Assembly: GCA_902540655.1 (NCBI GenBank)
Contig: CACBNQ010000007.1
Coordinates: 1-52,457, forward strand
Length of the DNA stretch: 52,457 nucleotides
Origin: an uncultured Alphaproteobacteria bacterium
GTDB lineage: Bacteria > Pseudomonadota > Alphaproteobacteria > Rhodobacterales > Rhodobacteraceae
Direction of reading: 5' to 3'
Positions within the stretch are counted from its first letter, which is position 1, and each line of letters starts with the position of its first letter. The notes below the pieces were generated by a model. The model saw only the letters and a list, made by a program, of their open reading frames with translations. It had not been told where the DNA came from and ran no database searches. Both the position numbers and the translations under genes were made by a program. Of the stretch, positions 42,806 to 52,140 are shown one piece after another.

Positions 42806-45129
42806 TGGCGTTAGATAACAAAAATAATATTTCAGTTGGAAAGTCTCACTACCAAGACTCGTCTTTTAGACAACTTACGGGAAGAGCCGAGTACATAGAC
42901 GATATTCCATTGTCAGAAAATACTTTGCATGGAGCTCTTATCCTCTCAGAAATACCATATGGTATGATAACTTCCATTGAGACCGAAAAAGCAAAAAAAT
43001 TTGATCCAAGCATTACAGTTATTACAGCAAAAGACATACCTGGTAGGAATGATATAGCGCCTATTTTTGCAGATGAGCCAATCTTTGCAGAAAAAGAGGT
43101 GACTTATGTAGGCCAACCTATCGGGCTGATTGTTGCTTCATCAATGGAGAGAGCAAGGGCAGCCGTAAATGAAGTGAAGATTGTCTATAAAAAAGATAAA
43201 ACACCGATATTAGACTTGGATTTAGCGTTCAAGAAAAAAAACTTCTTTTTAAAACCAATTCACTTTGAGAGAGGTAAGGCAAACGAACAGATTAACCAGG
43301 CACCCCATAAACTTAAGGGTTCATTTTCTATGGGAGGTCAAGATCACTTTTATTTGGAGACACATATTGCTCTTGCCATTCCGCATGAAAACTCTGAGTT
43401 CACAATCTGGTCAAGCACACAACACCCAACTGAAGTCCAGCATGGTGTATCCAACGTTTTAAATATTCCAGCGGCCAAGATCTCTAGTAAGGTCAGGAGA
43501 CTTGGCGGTGGCTTTGGAGGTAAAGAAAGCCAATCAACAATATACGCCGCCATAGCAGCTCTAGGAGCATACATTTTGGATAAGCCTGTTAAGCTTCGTC
43601 TTAATCGCAGAGATGACATGGCATCATCTGGGAAACGTCATGACTTTGAAGTGAAATACTCCGTAGGTTTCAACAAAAAAGGAAAAATTAAGGGATTAGA
43701 TATAACATTGCTTAGCAATGCAGGTAATGTCTGCGACCTGTCAGCTCCTGTAATGTCGAGGGCATTGACCCATTTAGATAATTGTTACTCTTTTAAAGAT
43801 TTTACAGCACGAGGCTATATATGCAAAACAAACACCGTTTCTAACACGGCGTTTAGAGGCTTTGGTGGCCCTCAAGGAATGCTTGCAATTGAGACTATTC
43901 TTGAACGAGTTTCTCGATTTCTAGGAATCGATTTAGATGCGCTAAGACGTGAAAATTATTATTCCCCTAAAAATGGAATTAAAACACCCTATGGGCAAAT
44001 AGTTAAAAATATTAAAATTGAAAAAATAATAAATGAGATGGAAACTTTCGCAGGTCTAGAAAAAAGAAAGCTTCTTGTAGAAAGGTTTAACACGTCGCAA
44101 ATTAATAAAAATCAGCCTTACAGAAAAGGAATTGCCTTCATGCCTGCCAAGTTTGGGATATCTTTTAACAAAGTATCCTTAAATCAAGCAGGAGCTTTAG
44201 TCCATGTATACACAGATGGTTCGGTGAGACTAAATCATGGTGGAACAGAGATGGGACAAGGTCTATTTACCAAAGTGGCTCAGGTCGTCTCAGAATGTTT
44301 CAACATTCCTATCGACTATGTACATATTTCTGGAACGAATACGGATGAGGTCCCAAACACCTCAGCTACAGCTGCATCGTCTGGCTCCGATATTAATGGG
44401 ATGGCTGCGTGGAAAGCAGCTACTGTTATTAAACAGAGAATGCTTAAACAAGCGAGCAAAGTTTTTCAAAAGCCACCCTCTTCTATTGAATTTAAGAACG
44501 GTCTGATACTAAGCGGAAATAAAAGCATGACCTTTAAGGAATTAGCGTTTTCCTGCTGGGAAAATCGCATATCTCTTTCATCAACAGGCTTTTATAAAAC
44601 ACCAAAAATCTCATGGGATCAGGAAAAATTTAAGGGAAGCCCCTATTTTTATTTCACATGGGGAGCGGCAGTATCCGAAGCAATTATAGATATTGATACA
44701 GGAGAAAGTCGAATACTTAGGGCAGACATCATTCAAGACTGTGGGAACTCTCTCAACCCCCTAATTGATAGAGGGCAGATAGAAGGAGGTTTCATCCAGG
44801 GTATAGGATGGCTAACGTGTGAAGAACTATATTTTAATCCAGAAGGCAAACTTTTAACTCTTGGCCCCTCAACGTATAAAATACCTGGAAGCCGAGATGT
44901 ACCACCTGAATTTAATATTAAGCTATTAGAGAATACTCCTAATGAAGAGAAGACAATATTTAGATCTAAAGCTGTCGGTGAGCCCCCTTTATTACTATCG
45001 ATTTCTCACTTTTTGGCTTTGAAAAATGCCGTCTCAATGGCTAGCGAAACATCAAATGCAGATTTATTAAATGCTCCCGCAACACCTTCAAAAATTTTAG
45101 CTGCGGTGCATAATGATCACTCTATGTAA
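42805..45129 (+). CDS. xdhB: Xanthine dehydrogenase molybdenum-binding subunit
   Basis: A 774-residue subunit that oxidises hypoxanthine and xanthine to urate. The molybdopterin motifs GGGFGGKES, FRGFGGPQG and MGQGLFTK are intact. Glu241, Arg319 and Glu726 fall at the places of bovine Glu802, Arg880 and Glu1261, with the first two spaced identically, which points to a purine hydroxylase rather than an aldehyde oxidase. An in-frame TTG at 42802 adds one residue. The maturation factor XdhC is not in the window. The end overlaps allA on the other strand. Confidence 0.92.
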   Translation: MALDNKNNISVGKSHYQDSSFRQLTGRAEYIDDIPLSENTLHGALILSEIPYGMITSIETEKAKKFDPSITVITAKDIPGRNDIAPIFADEPIFAEKEVTYVGQPIGLIVASSMERARAAVNEVKIVYKKDKTPILDLDLAFKKKNFFLKPIHFERGKANEQINQAPHKLKGSFSMGGQDHFYLETHIALAIPHENSEFTIWSSTQHPTEVQHGVSNVLNIPAAKISSKVRRLGGGFGGKESQSTIYAAIAALGAYILDKPVKLRLNRRDDMASSGKRHDFEVKYSVGFNKKGKIKGLDITLLSNAGNVCDLSAPVMSRALTHLDNCYSFKDFTARGYICKTNTVSNTAFRGFGGPQGMLAIETILERVSRFLGIDLDALRRENYYSPKNGIKTPYGQIVKNIKIEKIINEMETFAGLEKRKLLVERFNTSQINKNQPYRKGIAFMPAKFGISFNKVSLNQAGALVHVYTDGSVRLNHGGTEMGQGLFTKVAQVVSECFNIPIDYVHISGTNTDEVPNTSATAASSGSDINGMAAWKAATVIKQRMLKQASKVFQKPPSSIEFKNGLILSGNKSMTFKELAFSCWENRISLSSTGFYKTPKISWDQEKFKGSPYFYFTWGAAVSEAIIDIDTGESRILRADIIQDCGNSLNPLIDRGQIEGGFIQGIGWLTCEELYFNPEGKLLTLGPSTYKIPGSRDVPPEFNIKLLENTPNEEKTIFRSKAVGEPPLLLSISHFLALKNAVSMASETSNADLLNAPATPSKILAAVHNDHSM

Positions 45130-45632
45130 ATCTCATTACCATTGCGTTGAAAAAAAAACTCTCTTAAATTTTCTTTGTCTGCATCCAATGCTGATGATCT
45201 ATCGATAACCAGAAAATCTTGAGCTTTATTAACGAGCAGTGGAAAATGCCAAACTTTTGGATTGTAATTTATACCTACATTACCTGGCACTTCGAAATAC
45301 TTGATTGAAGAAAGATCTGGGGATCCGTCCTTATCATTTGCCACAACTACTTGCCAATCTATTTTTTGTATTGGCATAAAAGCTTGAGACGCCAGAGGGT
45401 GCATCTCCAGATAATCAATTTTTATCGGTCTTTTTCTAGGAGTAGCAGAAAATATTGAAATGATTGGATTAGCTTTTCTGTCAAGTACTTGTACCGTCGC
45501 TACCTCATCAAACCTCTCACAATATCCCTGGTTTATCAGAAATTTATTATTCTCCATCCCTTTTGAAATTACATCACCAAAAGGTTCGAATAACTTCTGG
45601 CTTACGGTCAGCTTTTCTAAATTTAAATGCAT
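45117..45632 (-). CDS. allA: Ureidoglycolate lyase
   Basis: A 171-residue enzyme that splits ureidoglycolate into glyoxylate and urea. The family signature LEMHPLASQAFMPI is clear, and the C-terminal region with YNPKVWHFPLLV matches the cupin-like fold of AllA. It is the last gene of the minus-strand uraH-puuD-puuE-alc-allA run, one base after alc. Its 3' end overlaps xdhB convergently by 13 bases. Confidence 0.88.
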   Translation of the reverse strand: MHLNLEKLTVSQKLFEPFGDVISKGMENNKFLINQGYCERFDEVATVQVLDRKANPIISIFSATPRKRPIKIDYLEMHPLASQAFMPIQKIDWQVVVANDKDGSPDLSSIKYFEVPGNVGINYNPKVWHFPLLVNKAQDFLVIDRSSALDADKENLREFFFQRNGNEIYIE

Positions 45633-45633
45633 T

Positions 45634-46629
45634 TTAGCTTACTGGCTGACCAAAAATTCGAAATCTCGAAACTCCCCCATCAGGATAGATGTTTAATCTC
45701 ACGTGGGAGACCGTTTTTTCGTGTAAGAAATCATTTTTTCCAAAGTTATGAATAAAGTCTGGTTTGCATTTTTTCTCATCTAAAAAAAATTCCCAGTTAC
45801 TAGAATCTTCAAATGCTTTTATTTTGTCTTTTTCATTTTTTAAATCAATTGTTTGAATTGAAGCTCTATCTGGAAAATTACCCTTGAAGTGACAGGTATC
45901 TATTTCTACATTCGAAATCAACCCAGGTGTTCCTAATTCAATGATTATAAAATCATTTCCAGGGACACGTCTACGCCGAGTCTCCCACCCGTCACCCATT
46001 GTATTTCCTCTACCTTCAGACAGGAGAGCGTTTACGTTGCCATAGTGTGCATTATTATACCCAACAATTTTGCCCCCATTTTTTAGAGCAGATAATTCTA
46101 AATCTTTGGACATATCCTGAGAAAAGGGAATAAGATCTCCAAAAAGTCTTAGCCGCGCTACACCTCCATCTGGGAAAATATTTAATCTTACATAGGTTAC
46201 ATGTTCATTTTTTAAGAGCTTAAATTTATTTATGTGATCTCCTTTCAAAATCTGTTTTTCAAGGAGTGTATGCCAGTCCAAAGATCCTGCTTCATAACTA
46301 TGGTTAGATGAGAAATCCAGCGAGGCAGCTGGCGGATAGTTCCCAGTAAAGTGACTAGTATCAATTATTGCATCCTCTATAGAACACCTGCCTCCTAAGC
46401 CAATAATAGCCCAGTCGTTTCCCTCCACTCTTTTTCTACGGCTTTCCCAACCATCCATCCATTTTCCATGATCATCATATTTATCATCAATGAAAATGGG
46501 ATCAGTGTCATTTAACATTCGATCACATTTTGCAAAAAAGTCGTCAGACACATCAATGATTTTTGCCCCTGATTTCGGTGATGCCAAATTAACCTTTTTT
46601 GACATTATTAATTTGTCTTCATTTTTCAT
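45634..46629 (-). CDS. alc: Allantoicase
   Basis: A 331-residue enzyme converting allantoate to ureidoglycolate and urea. It is built from two homologous beta-sandwich repeats: each has an EGN/PGND-x-I-I-x-LG segment followed by a D-T-S/C-H-F-x-G-N-x-P motif (about residues 97-105 and 262-270) and ends with VRLNIFPDGGVARLRLFG or its copy. The chosen ATG has AAGGTG seven bases upstream and overlaps the puuE stop by 11 bases; an ATG eight codons later is possible. Confidence 0.88.
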   Translation of the reverse strand: MKNEDKLIMSKKVNLASPKSGAKIIDVSDDFFAKCDRMLNDTDPIFIDDKYDDHGKWMDGWESRRKRVEGNDWAIIGLGGRCSIEDAIIDTSHFTGNYPPAASLDFSSNHSYEAGSLDWHTLLEKQILKGDHINKFKLLKNEHVTYVRLNIFPDGGVARLRLFGDLIPFSQDMSKDLELSALKNGGKIVGYNNAHYGNVNALLSEGRGNTMGDGWETRRRRVPGNDFIIIELGTPGLISNVEIDTCHFKGNFPDRASIQTIDLKNEKDKIKAFEDSSNWEFFLDEKKCKPDFIHNFGKNDFLHEKTVSHVRLNIYPDGGVSRFRIFGQPVS

Positions 46630-47536
46630 GTGGTAGCACCTTTCTCCAATGCCTCGCAATCCCTATTCTAGTTGTAAACCAGATATCGCTGAATGACTGA
46701 ATGTAATCAACAAACTTTTTTAGTGCCGGGAACCTTCCCGGTTTTCCAATTATACGGCAATGAAGTCCAATGTTCATAATCTTAGAACCTTCATGCCTTT
46801 CTTCGTACAGACAGTCAAAACAATCCTTAAGATAATTAAAAAAATGCTCGCCATTATGAAATCCTTGCGGGGTTAGAAATCTCATGTCATTAGTATCAAG
46901 AGTGTAAGGTATAATTAAGTGCGGTTTTTTTGTCATTTTAGACCAAAATGGTAAGTCATCACTATAGTCATCTGAGTCATAAAGAAAGCCTCCTTCTTCA
47001 CAAACCAAATCTCTTGTATTCTCTGAGGTACGACCTGTGTACCAACCCATAGGTCTTTCTCCACAAATTCTTTTTTGAATCTCTATTGCTTTTTGCATGT
47101 GCTCTTTTTCAGTGGCTCTGGGCACATCTTTGTAATTTATCCATCTTAGTCCATGTGAACAAATCTCATGATTATCTTTTAAAATTTGATCTACAATTCT
47201 TGGATTCTCTTCCAAAGCTTGTGCTACAGCAAAAATTGTTATCGGGATTTGTCTTTCTCTGAAGAGTTTTAAAATTCGCCAAACACCGGCTCTAGTACCA
47301 TATTCATATAAACTTTCCATCGACATATGTCGTTGACCAAAAAATGGCTCGGCACCTATGATCTCTGAAAGGAAAGTCTCGGAATGCTTATCTCCATAGA
47401 TGATTGAATTTTCACCACCTTCTTCTAAATTCAAAACAAATTGAATCGCCAACTTTCTACCCCCTGGCCAGCTAAAGTGGGGAATTTCGCCATGGTAACC
47501 TTCTAGATCTCTGAGTTTTGTTTCCATGCTGCTCAC
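46619..47536 (-). CDS. puuE: Allantoinase, PuuE (polysaccharide-deacetylase-like) type
   Basis: A 305-residue metal-independent-type allantoinase of the NodB-like fold that hydrolyses allantoin to allantoate. The typical opening (FSWPGGRKLAIQFVLNLEEGGENS) and later EICSHGLRWI and MGWYTGRTS segments identify the PuuE family rather than the amidohydrolase-type AllB. Its ATG overlaps the puuD stop by four bases, and its stop overlaps alc, so all three are coupled. Confidence 0.88.
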   Translation of the reverse strand: MSSMETKLRDLEGYHGEIPHFSWPGGRKLAIQFVLNLEEGGENSIIYGDKHSETFLSEIIGAEPFFGQRHMSMESLYEYGTRAGVWRILKLFRERQIPITIFAVAQALEENPRIVDQILKDNHEICSHGLRWINYKDVPRATEKEHMQKAIEIQKRICGERPMGWYTGRTSENTRDLVCEEGGFLYDSDDYSDDLPFWSKMTKKPHLIIPYTLDTNDMRFLTPQGFHNGEHFFNYLKDCFDCLYEERHEGSKIMNIGLHCRIIGKPGRFPALKKFVDYIQSFSDIWFTTRIGIARHWRKVLPHEK

Positions 47537-48768
47537 TTCTCTTCTCTTAACATTTCCTCGATCTTATGAAACAGGTTTGCGTACAATAATCGCTCTTCTT
47601 CTTCTAAAAAAGTAATATTGCCAGGTGGCATCGCCCTTGATGCTGCAACCTGCTTATAAATAGTTTCATAGTTATTAATCAAATGACTGAATTCGTTAAA
47701 ATAAACCCCCTTAGGAGGTTTTTTCATTCCTTCCCAAGATGGCTCCATAACATGGCAAGTGGAACATTTATAAGCCGTCACTTGCATTATATTATCTTTG
47801 AATTCTTTTGAAAATGAGCCTTCGATTAGGCTTAGTTTTTCTGGTGTTAGTTGATCCAACCTGGGTTCGTCAACTTCAGACAACATTAGAGAACCCCATG
47901 ATAGGATTACAATTGGAACAGCAACCCAATATGGGGTCCTATTACCAGCGTGTCTTTCATTAAAAAAATGTCTAACAAGGCCTCCTATAATAATGGTCAA
48001 TACAATTATTACCCAAGAATAGGAGGTAGCATAGGCGGTAGGATAATGATTGCCGATCATTATAAAGATTACAGGAAGTGTCAAATAGTTGTTGTGAAGA
48101 GATCTTTGTTTTGCACGGATACCGAATTCAGGGCTCGGTGTCTTCTTGGCGATTAATTGTGCTACAACTTTTTTCTGACCTGGAATAATTACCATCAGAA
48201 CATTTGCTACCATTATCGTACCCAGAGTTACTCCCATCTGCATAAAAGCTCCTCTCGAACTTAGTATTGAATAGGATGCCCAAGACAAAAATGCAAAAAA
48301 TATTAGAAGGACAATTGATAATACTAAATTAGATTTTCCAACCAGTAACCTGCATATTAGATCGTATATCAGCCATCCAAATATAACACCGGCTATTGAT
48401 ATCAAAACAGCAGCAGTTTTGGATAATTCAATTTTTTCATAATCAATTAGATATAGTTCAGCACCAAGATAGTAGACGAGTATGAATAGCGCTGCACCAG
48501 TGATCCATGTAGCATAAGCCTCCCACTTAAACCAAGTTAAGTGGTCGGGTAGATGATTTGGAGCCACGAGATATTTTACCAAATTATAAAAACCACCTCC
48601 ATGAACTTGCCAAGCCTCTCCATGTGCCTCTTTAGGCAACGAAGGTGCTTTTCTTAGACTTAGGTCAAGCGCAATAAAATAAAAGCTAGATCCTATCCAT
48701 GCAATTCCAGCAATTACATGGAACCATCGAACCATAAATTCTATCCACTCAAGATAATCAAAATCCAT
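47533..48768 (-). CDS. puuD: Membrane urate oxidase with C-terminal cytochrome c domain (PuuD)
   Basis: A 411-residue inner-membrane protein. About eight helices fill residues 10-305 (FMVRWFHVIAGIAWIGSSFYF is the typical start), and a soluble C-terminal cytochrome c domain carries CSTCH at residues 335-339 with a later Met ligand in SRAMPPG. PuuD oxidises urate to 5-hydroxyisourate, passing electrons to the respiratory chain, in place of the oxygen-using cofactor-free uricase. It sits in a row of urate-pathway genes, which supports the call. Confidence 0.92.
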   Translation of the reverse strand: MDFDYLEWIEFMVRWFHVIAGIAWIGSSFYFIALDLSLRKAPSLPKEAHGEAWQVHGGGFYNLVKYLVAPNHLPDHLTWFKWEAYATWITGAALFILVYYLGAELYLIDYEKIELSKTAAVLISIAGVIFGWLIYDLICRLLVGKSNLVLSIVLLIFFAFLSWASYSILSSRGAFMQMGVTLGTIMVANVLMVIIPGQKKVVAQLIAKKTPSPEFGIRAKQRSLHNNYLTLPVIFIMIGNHYPTAYATSYSWVIIVLTIIIGGLVRHFFNERHAGNRTPYWVAVPIVILSWGSLMLSEVDEPRLDQLTPEKLSLIEGSFSKEFKDNIMQVTAYKCSTCHVMEPSWEGMKKPPKGVYFNEFSHLINNYETIYKQVAASRAMPPGNITFLEEEERLLYANLFHKIEEMLREEK

Positions 48769-48770
48769 GC

Positions 48771-49124
48771 TTAACTACCTCGATAGGTACTGTAGCCAAA
48801 CTTAGATAGTAACAGAGGGACATGGTAGTGTTGCTTTAGGTCATTAATTTGAAAGCAGATTGAAATATTATCAAAAAATAAATCCGTTTCTTTCATTTTA
48901 TGTTTTGCCACCAAATATTTTCCAGCATGAAATACCATTTCATACCATCCTTCCCGAATGTTAGACTGATCAAATATTGGCTTATTTAATCTTCCATCAG
49001 AATTTGTTACAAAATTAGCAATCAATTCTTTCGTTTCTGAACGCGTTGTATAAAAACTAATTTCAAGTGCATCCGCAGGTTTCCCCTGCGTCAAATCTAA
49101 AACATGTGTGGTAAGACCTGTCAT
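48771..49124 (-). CDS. uraH: 5-hydroxyisourate hydrolase
   Basis: A 117-residue transthyretin-related enzyme that opens 5-hydroxyisourate to OHCU. Diagnostic residues are THVLDLTQGKPA at the start, DGRLN in the middle, HYHVPLLLS, and the C-terminal YRGS tetrapeptide. There is no signal peptide, so it is cytoplasmic. It begins the minus-strand run, with puuD two bases after its stop, and is divergent from uraD. Confidence 0.95.
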   Translation of the reverse strand: MTGLTTHVLDLTQGKPADALEISFYTTRSETKELIANFVTNSDGRLNKPIFDQSNIREGWYEMVFHAGKYLVAKHKMKETDLFFDNISICFQINDLKQHYHVPLLLSKFGYSTYRGS

Positions 49125-49199
49125 TTATTAAAAACTTTTTTTTTTTTTATTACATGGTAACTATAACGAGACAAAAAACAACCAAAGAAAAGGCAAATT

Positions 49200-49682
49200 T
49201 TGGAGCAAGAAAAATTCATTAGGCATTATGGCAGCTTGTATGAAAATTCGCCTCATATAGCGCTTGCAATATACGAGAACCATCGTTTGGATACCTTGTC
49301 ACCCCTGGAAATACTGAGCTTAATGAAGGATTACGTAACCAAGATGGATCATCAATCCAAAATGAACCTAATTTTAGAACATCCAGAACTAGGTATTAAG
49401 AAGGGACAACAGAACAACCTAACAGCCCATTCAAAGCGAGAACAAAACCGAGCTGGTCTAGATAATCTTTCTGGAAGTGAATATAATCTTTTGAGCAGGT
49501 TAAACAAAGACTACATGAATAAATTCCAATTTCCTTTTATTATCGCTGTATCAGGCCTAAACAAAGAAGAGGTATTTGGAAATATTCAGGTAAGGCTACA
49601 AAATACTGTTGAAACAGAGTTTGGAACCGCTTTAAAGGAGATACACAAAATTGCAGAAATAAGGCTGAAAAATCAGCAGTAA
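49200..49682 (+). CDS. uraD: OHCU decarboxylase
   Basis: A 160-residue enzyme yielding S-allantoin from OHCU. The catalytic His is in ILEHPELG, followed by SKREQNRAGLD and the C-terminal FQFPFIIAVSGLNKEEV segment. The TTG at 49200 is the only standard start after the in-frame stop at 49164, with AAAAGG upstream, and gives an N-terminus containing the family's SLYENSPHIA. The 75-base gap to uraH contains a run of 13 T residues at 49136-49148. It is convergent with guaD by two bases. Confidence 0.92.
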   Translation: MEQEKFIRHYGSLYENSPHIALAIYENHRLDTLSPLEILSLMKDYVTKMDHQSKMNLILEHPELGIKKGQQNNLTAHSKREQNRAGLDNLSGSEYNLLSRLNKDYMNKFQFPFIIAVSGLNKEEVFGNIQVRLQNTVETEFGTALKEIHKIAEIRLKNQQ

Positions 49683-49684
49683 GG

Positions 49685-50971
49685 TTATTTAATTTTTTTA
49701 CCAGCAATAAATACCGAGTCTATCGCTCGATCATCTCCTAAGGTCTGAAGGATGAATAGTTCTTCTCCAATAGTTTTACATTTTTCCATTCTATGTCTCA
49801 TTAAAGAAGTACTTTTACTATTTAGAACTATCAAGTCAGCATAGTTTCCGGTCTTGATTGTTCCGATTTGATCCTGAAGTCCTAGACACTCTGCATTACC
49901 CATAGTTGACCAAAAGTATGAAGCTAAGGGATTAAGGCTATAGTTTCCTAATTGTTGAATTTTGTACGCTTCGTCCAGCGTTCTTAACATTGAGAAGGAT
50001 GTACCGCCTCCTACATCTGTTGCTATTGCGGTTCTTACTCCTTTCTCTTCTAACTCTTTAAATTTAAATAGCCCACTTCCTAGAAATAGGTTTGATGTTG
50101 GGCAATGGACAGCGATGGACTTGGTTTCTTTCATTCTCTCAATCTCGTTCATTTCCAAGTGTATAGAATGAGCTAATAATGTTTTGTTCGAGAGCAACTC
50201 ATATTTGTCATAAATAGATAGGTAATCTTTTTGATCTGGAAATAGTTCCAGTGTTGTTTTAATTTCGTCTATATTTTCAGATAGATGCGTTTGCACATAA
50301 CATGATTTATTTTCAGCGCATAAGGTTTGAGAAACTTCCATCAACTCAGGAGTGGAGGTTATTGCAAATCTAGGTGTTATTGCATATTTGCAACGGCTGA
50401 CATTATGCCACTTACTAATTATCTCTTTGCTACTTAAATAGCTTTTAGCTGCTTTCTCTAGAACTGTATCTGGCGCATTCCTATCCATCAACACGTTACC
50501 AGCAATAACACACATGTTTTTTCTATGCGCTTCCTGAAATAGATATTCTACTGAATTAGGATGCACTGATCCAAATGAAACGGAAGTTGTAATACCATTA
50601 TGATTTAATAAATCTAAAAATATTTTTGACTCTCTATCACAATGCTTATCATCAACAAATAAGCTTTCATTTGGAAAAGTATATTTATTCAGCCATTCAA
50701 GTAATTTTGTTCCATATGAAGCGATTACCTGTGTTTGGGGAAAGTGATTGTGTAGATCTATAAACCCAGGAAAGATTATTTTAGATCCAAAATCTATTGT
50801 TTCAGTATTCTCGTATTTCTTACTAAGTTTGTAATAATCGTCAACTTCAATGATAATTCCTTTATCATCAAATGCTACTCCTCCTTTTTCTAAATAGATG
50901 TAGCTACCAGTGTCATTAATATCTGCTGGTTTCCTCAAAAACGAAAAAATTCTTCCTTTAAATATTTTCAT
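49685..50971 (-). CDS. guaD: Guanine deaminase
   Basis: A 428-residue zinc amidohydrolase converting guanine to xanthine. The first metal motif with guanine-deaminase context is FIDLHNHFPQTQVIASYG, followed by LEWLNKYTFPNE, then QTHLSE and LAHSIHL histidines, and the AIATDVGGGTSFSML aspartate. These fit guanine deaminase rather than adenosine or cytosine deaminases. It supplies substrate to XDH. A terminator lies between it and the upstream transport gene. Confidence 0.9.
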   Translation of the reverse strand: MKIFKGRIFSFLRKPADINDTGSYIYLEKGGVAFDDKGIIIEVDDYYKLSKKYENTETIDFGSKIIFPGFIDLHNHFPQTQVIASYGTKLLEWLNKYTFPNESLFVDDKHCDRESKIFLDLLNHNGITTSVSFGSVHPNSVEYLFQEAHRKNMCVIAGNVLMDRNAPDTVLEKAAKSYLSSKEIISKWHNVSRCKYAITPRFAITSTPELMEVSQTLCAENKSCYVQTHLSENIDEIKTTLELFPDQKDYLSIYDKYELLSNKTLLAHSIHLEMNEIERMKETKSIAVHCPTSNLFLGSGLFKFKELEEKGVRTAIATDVGGGTSFSMLRTLDEAYKIQQLGNYSLNPLASYFWSTMGNAECLGLQDQIGTIKTGNYADLIVLNSKSTSLMRHRMEKCKTIGEELFILQTLGDDRAIDSVFIAGKKIK

Positions 50972-50986
50972 TTTTTACAAGTCTCC

Positions 50987-51017
50987 AAAAAAAAGGCCCT
51001 TTCTAGGGCCTTTTTTA
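50987..51017 (-). terminator. Rho-independent terminator after the purine-transport binding protein
   Basis: AGGCCCT-type stem: 50991-51000 pairs with 51005-51014 around a TTCT loop, with eight T on the minus strand just after it. It ends the transporter transcript before guaD, though read-through or bidirectional action is possible because the plus side is also T-rich. Confidence 0.85.
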
Positions 51018-51033
51018 TTTTCTGTAGATTAAT

Positions 51034-52116
51034 TTACTTTGGAATATCGCCTTCAATTCCCTCAACGTAGAAATTCATTCCAAGGAGTGTTCCGACATCA
51101 GCTGTCTCACCAGCCTTAAGCCAAGGCGAACCGTCTTGCTTATTGATTGGACCTGTGAATGAATGAAGGGTTCCAGCAGCAATTCCATCTCTAATTGCCA
51201 TTGCCTCCTTCTTGACACTCGCAGGAATCTTATCATTTAAGTCTCCAATAATAACCATACCGGCTCCAATTCCATCAAAAGTTTGTTCTCCGCCTTTCCA
51301 AGTGCCAGCCATACCCTGTTTTACCTTTTCCACATAGTAAGGCGCCCAACCATTGATAATTGCTGTCAAGTGGGCGTTAGGACCAAAGGCACTCATATCG
51401 GAGGCTTGACCAAAAGCATAAACTCCTGCCTCTTCGGCAACGGTCATTATGGCAGAACTGTCTACATGCTGTAGTATCACGTCAGCTCCTTGAGAAATCA
51501 AAGTTTTGGCAGCATCGGCTTCTTTAGCTGGATCATACCAAGTAAAAATCCAAATAACTTTGAATTCAACATTAGGATTAGCTTTCTTTGCAGCCAAGTA
51601 TGCTGAGTTAATACCTCGAACCACTTCAGGAATTGGAAATGATGCAACATAACCAATTGTATTTGATTTAGTCATTTTTCCGGCAATATGGCCCACTACA
51701 GATCTACCTTCATAAAATCTCGCGCTGTATGTAGAGACATTATCTGCTGTCTTATACCCAGTAGCGTGCTCAAATTTCACTTTTGGAAATTTTTTGGCAA
51801 CGTTAATTACTGGATCCATATATCCAAATGAAGTAGCAAAAATCATGTCCGCTCCCGCTAGTGCCATTTGGGTCATAACCCTTTCAGCATCAGCACTCTC
51901 TGGAACATTCTCTTGAAAAACTGTTTCGACTTTTCCACCGAAAGCCTGATCAACAGCTTTTCTTCCCACGTCATGCTGATAGTTCCATCCATGATCACCT
52001 GGAGGGCCGATATAAATAAAGCCAACTTTATAATCTGCTGAAATAGCTAGGTTTGCGTTCAAAACCATTACTGCAAATATTAAAGAGGCCGATAAAAATT
52101 TAATAACTCTTTTCAT
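51034..52116 (-). CDS. BMP-family ABC transporter binding protein, probably purine/nucleoside
   Basis: A 360-residue periplasmic binding protein with a signal peptide (cleavage after AISA, about residue 27) and no lipobox Cys, so it is soluble rather than a lipoprotein. The BMP-family pattern is VGFIYIGPPGDHGWNYQHDVGRKA and later DVILQHVDSS. Relatives bind nucleosides or purine bases. Its place beside purine-degradation genes and a matching permease suggests uptake of xanthine, guanine, urate or nucleosides. Confidence 0.82.
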   Translation of the reverse strand: MKRVIKFLSASLIFAVMVLNANLAISADYKVGFIYIGPPGDHGWNYQHDVGRKAVDQAFGGKVETVFQENVPESADAERVMTQMALAGADMIFATSFGYMDPVINVAKKFPKVKFEHATGYKTADNVSTYSARFYEGRSVVGHIAGKMTKSNTIGYVASFPIPEVVRGINSAYLAAKKANPNVEFKVIWIFTWYDPAKEADAAKTLISQGADVILQHVDSSAIMTVAEEAGVYAFGQASDMSAFGPNAHLTAIINGWAPYYVEKVKQGMAGTWKGGEQTFDGIGAGMVIIGDLNDKIPASVKKEAMAIRDGIAAGTLHSFTGPINKQDGSPWLKAGETADVGTLLGMNFYVEGIEGDIPK

Positions 52117-52140
52117 TTTATCTCCATTTCTGTGTTAGAT

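Noticed and set aside
49136-49148. Run of 13 T between uraH and uraD as a terminator
   Set aside because: No stem precedes it and the flanking genes are divergent, so a terminator makes no sense; it may only bend DNA.
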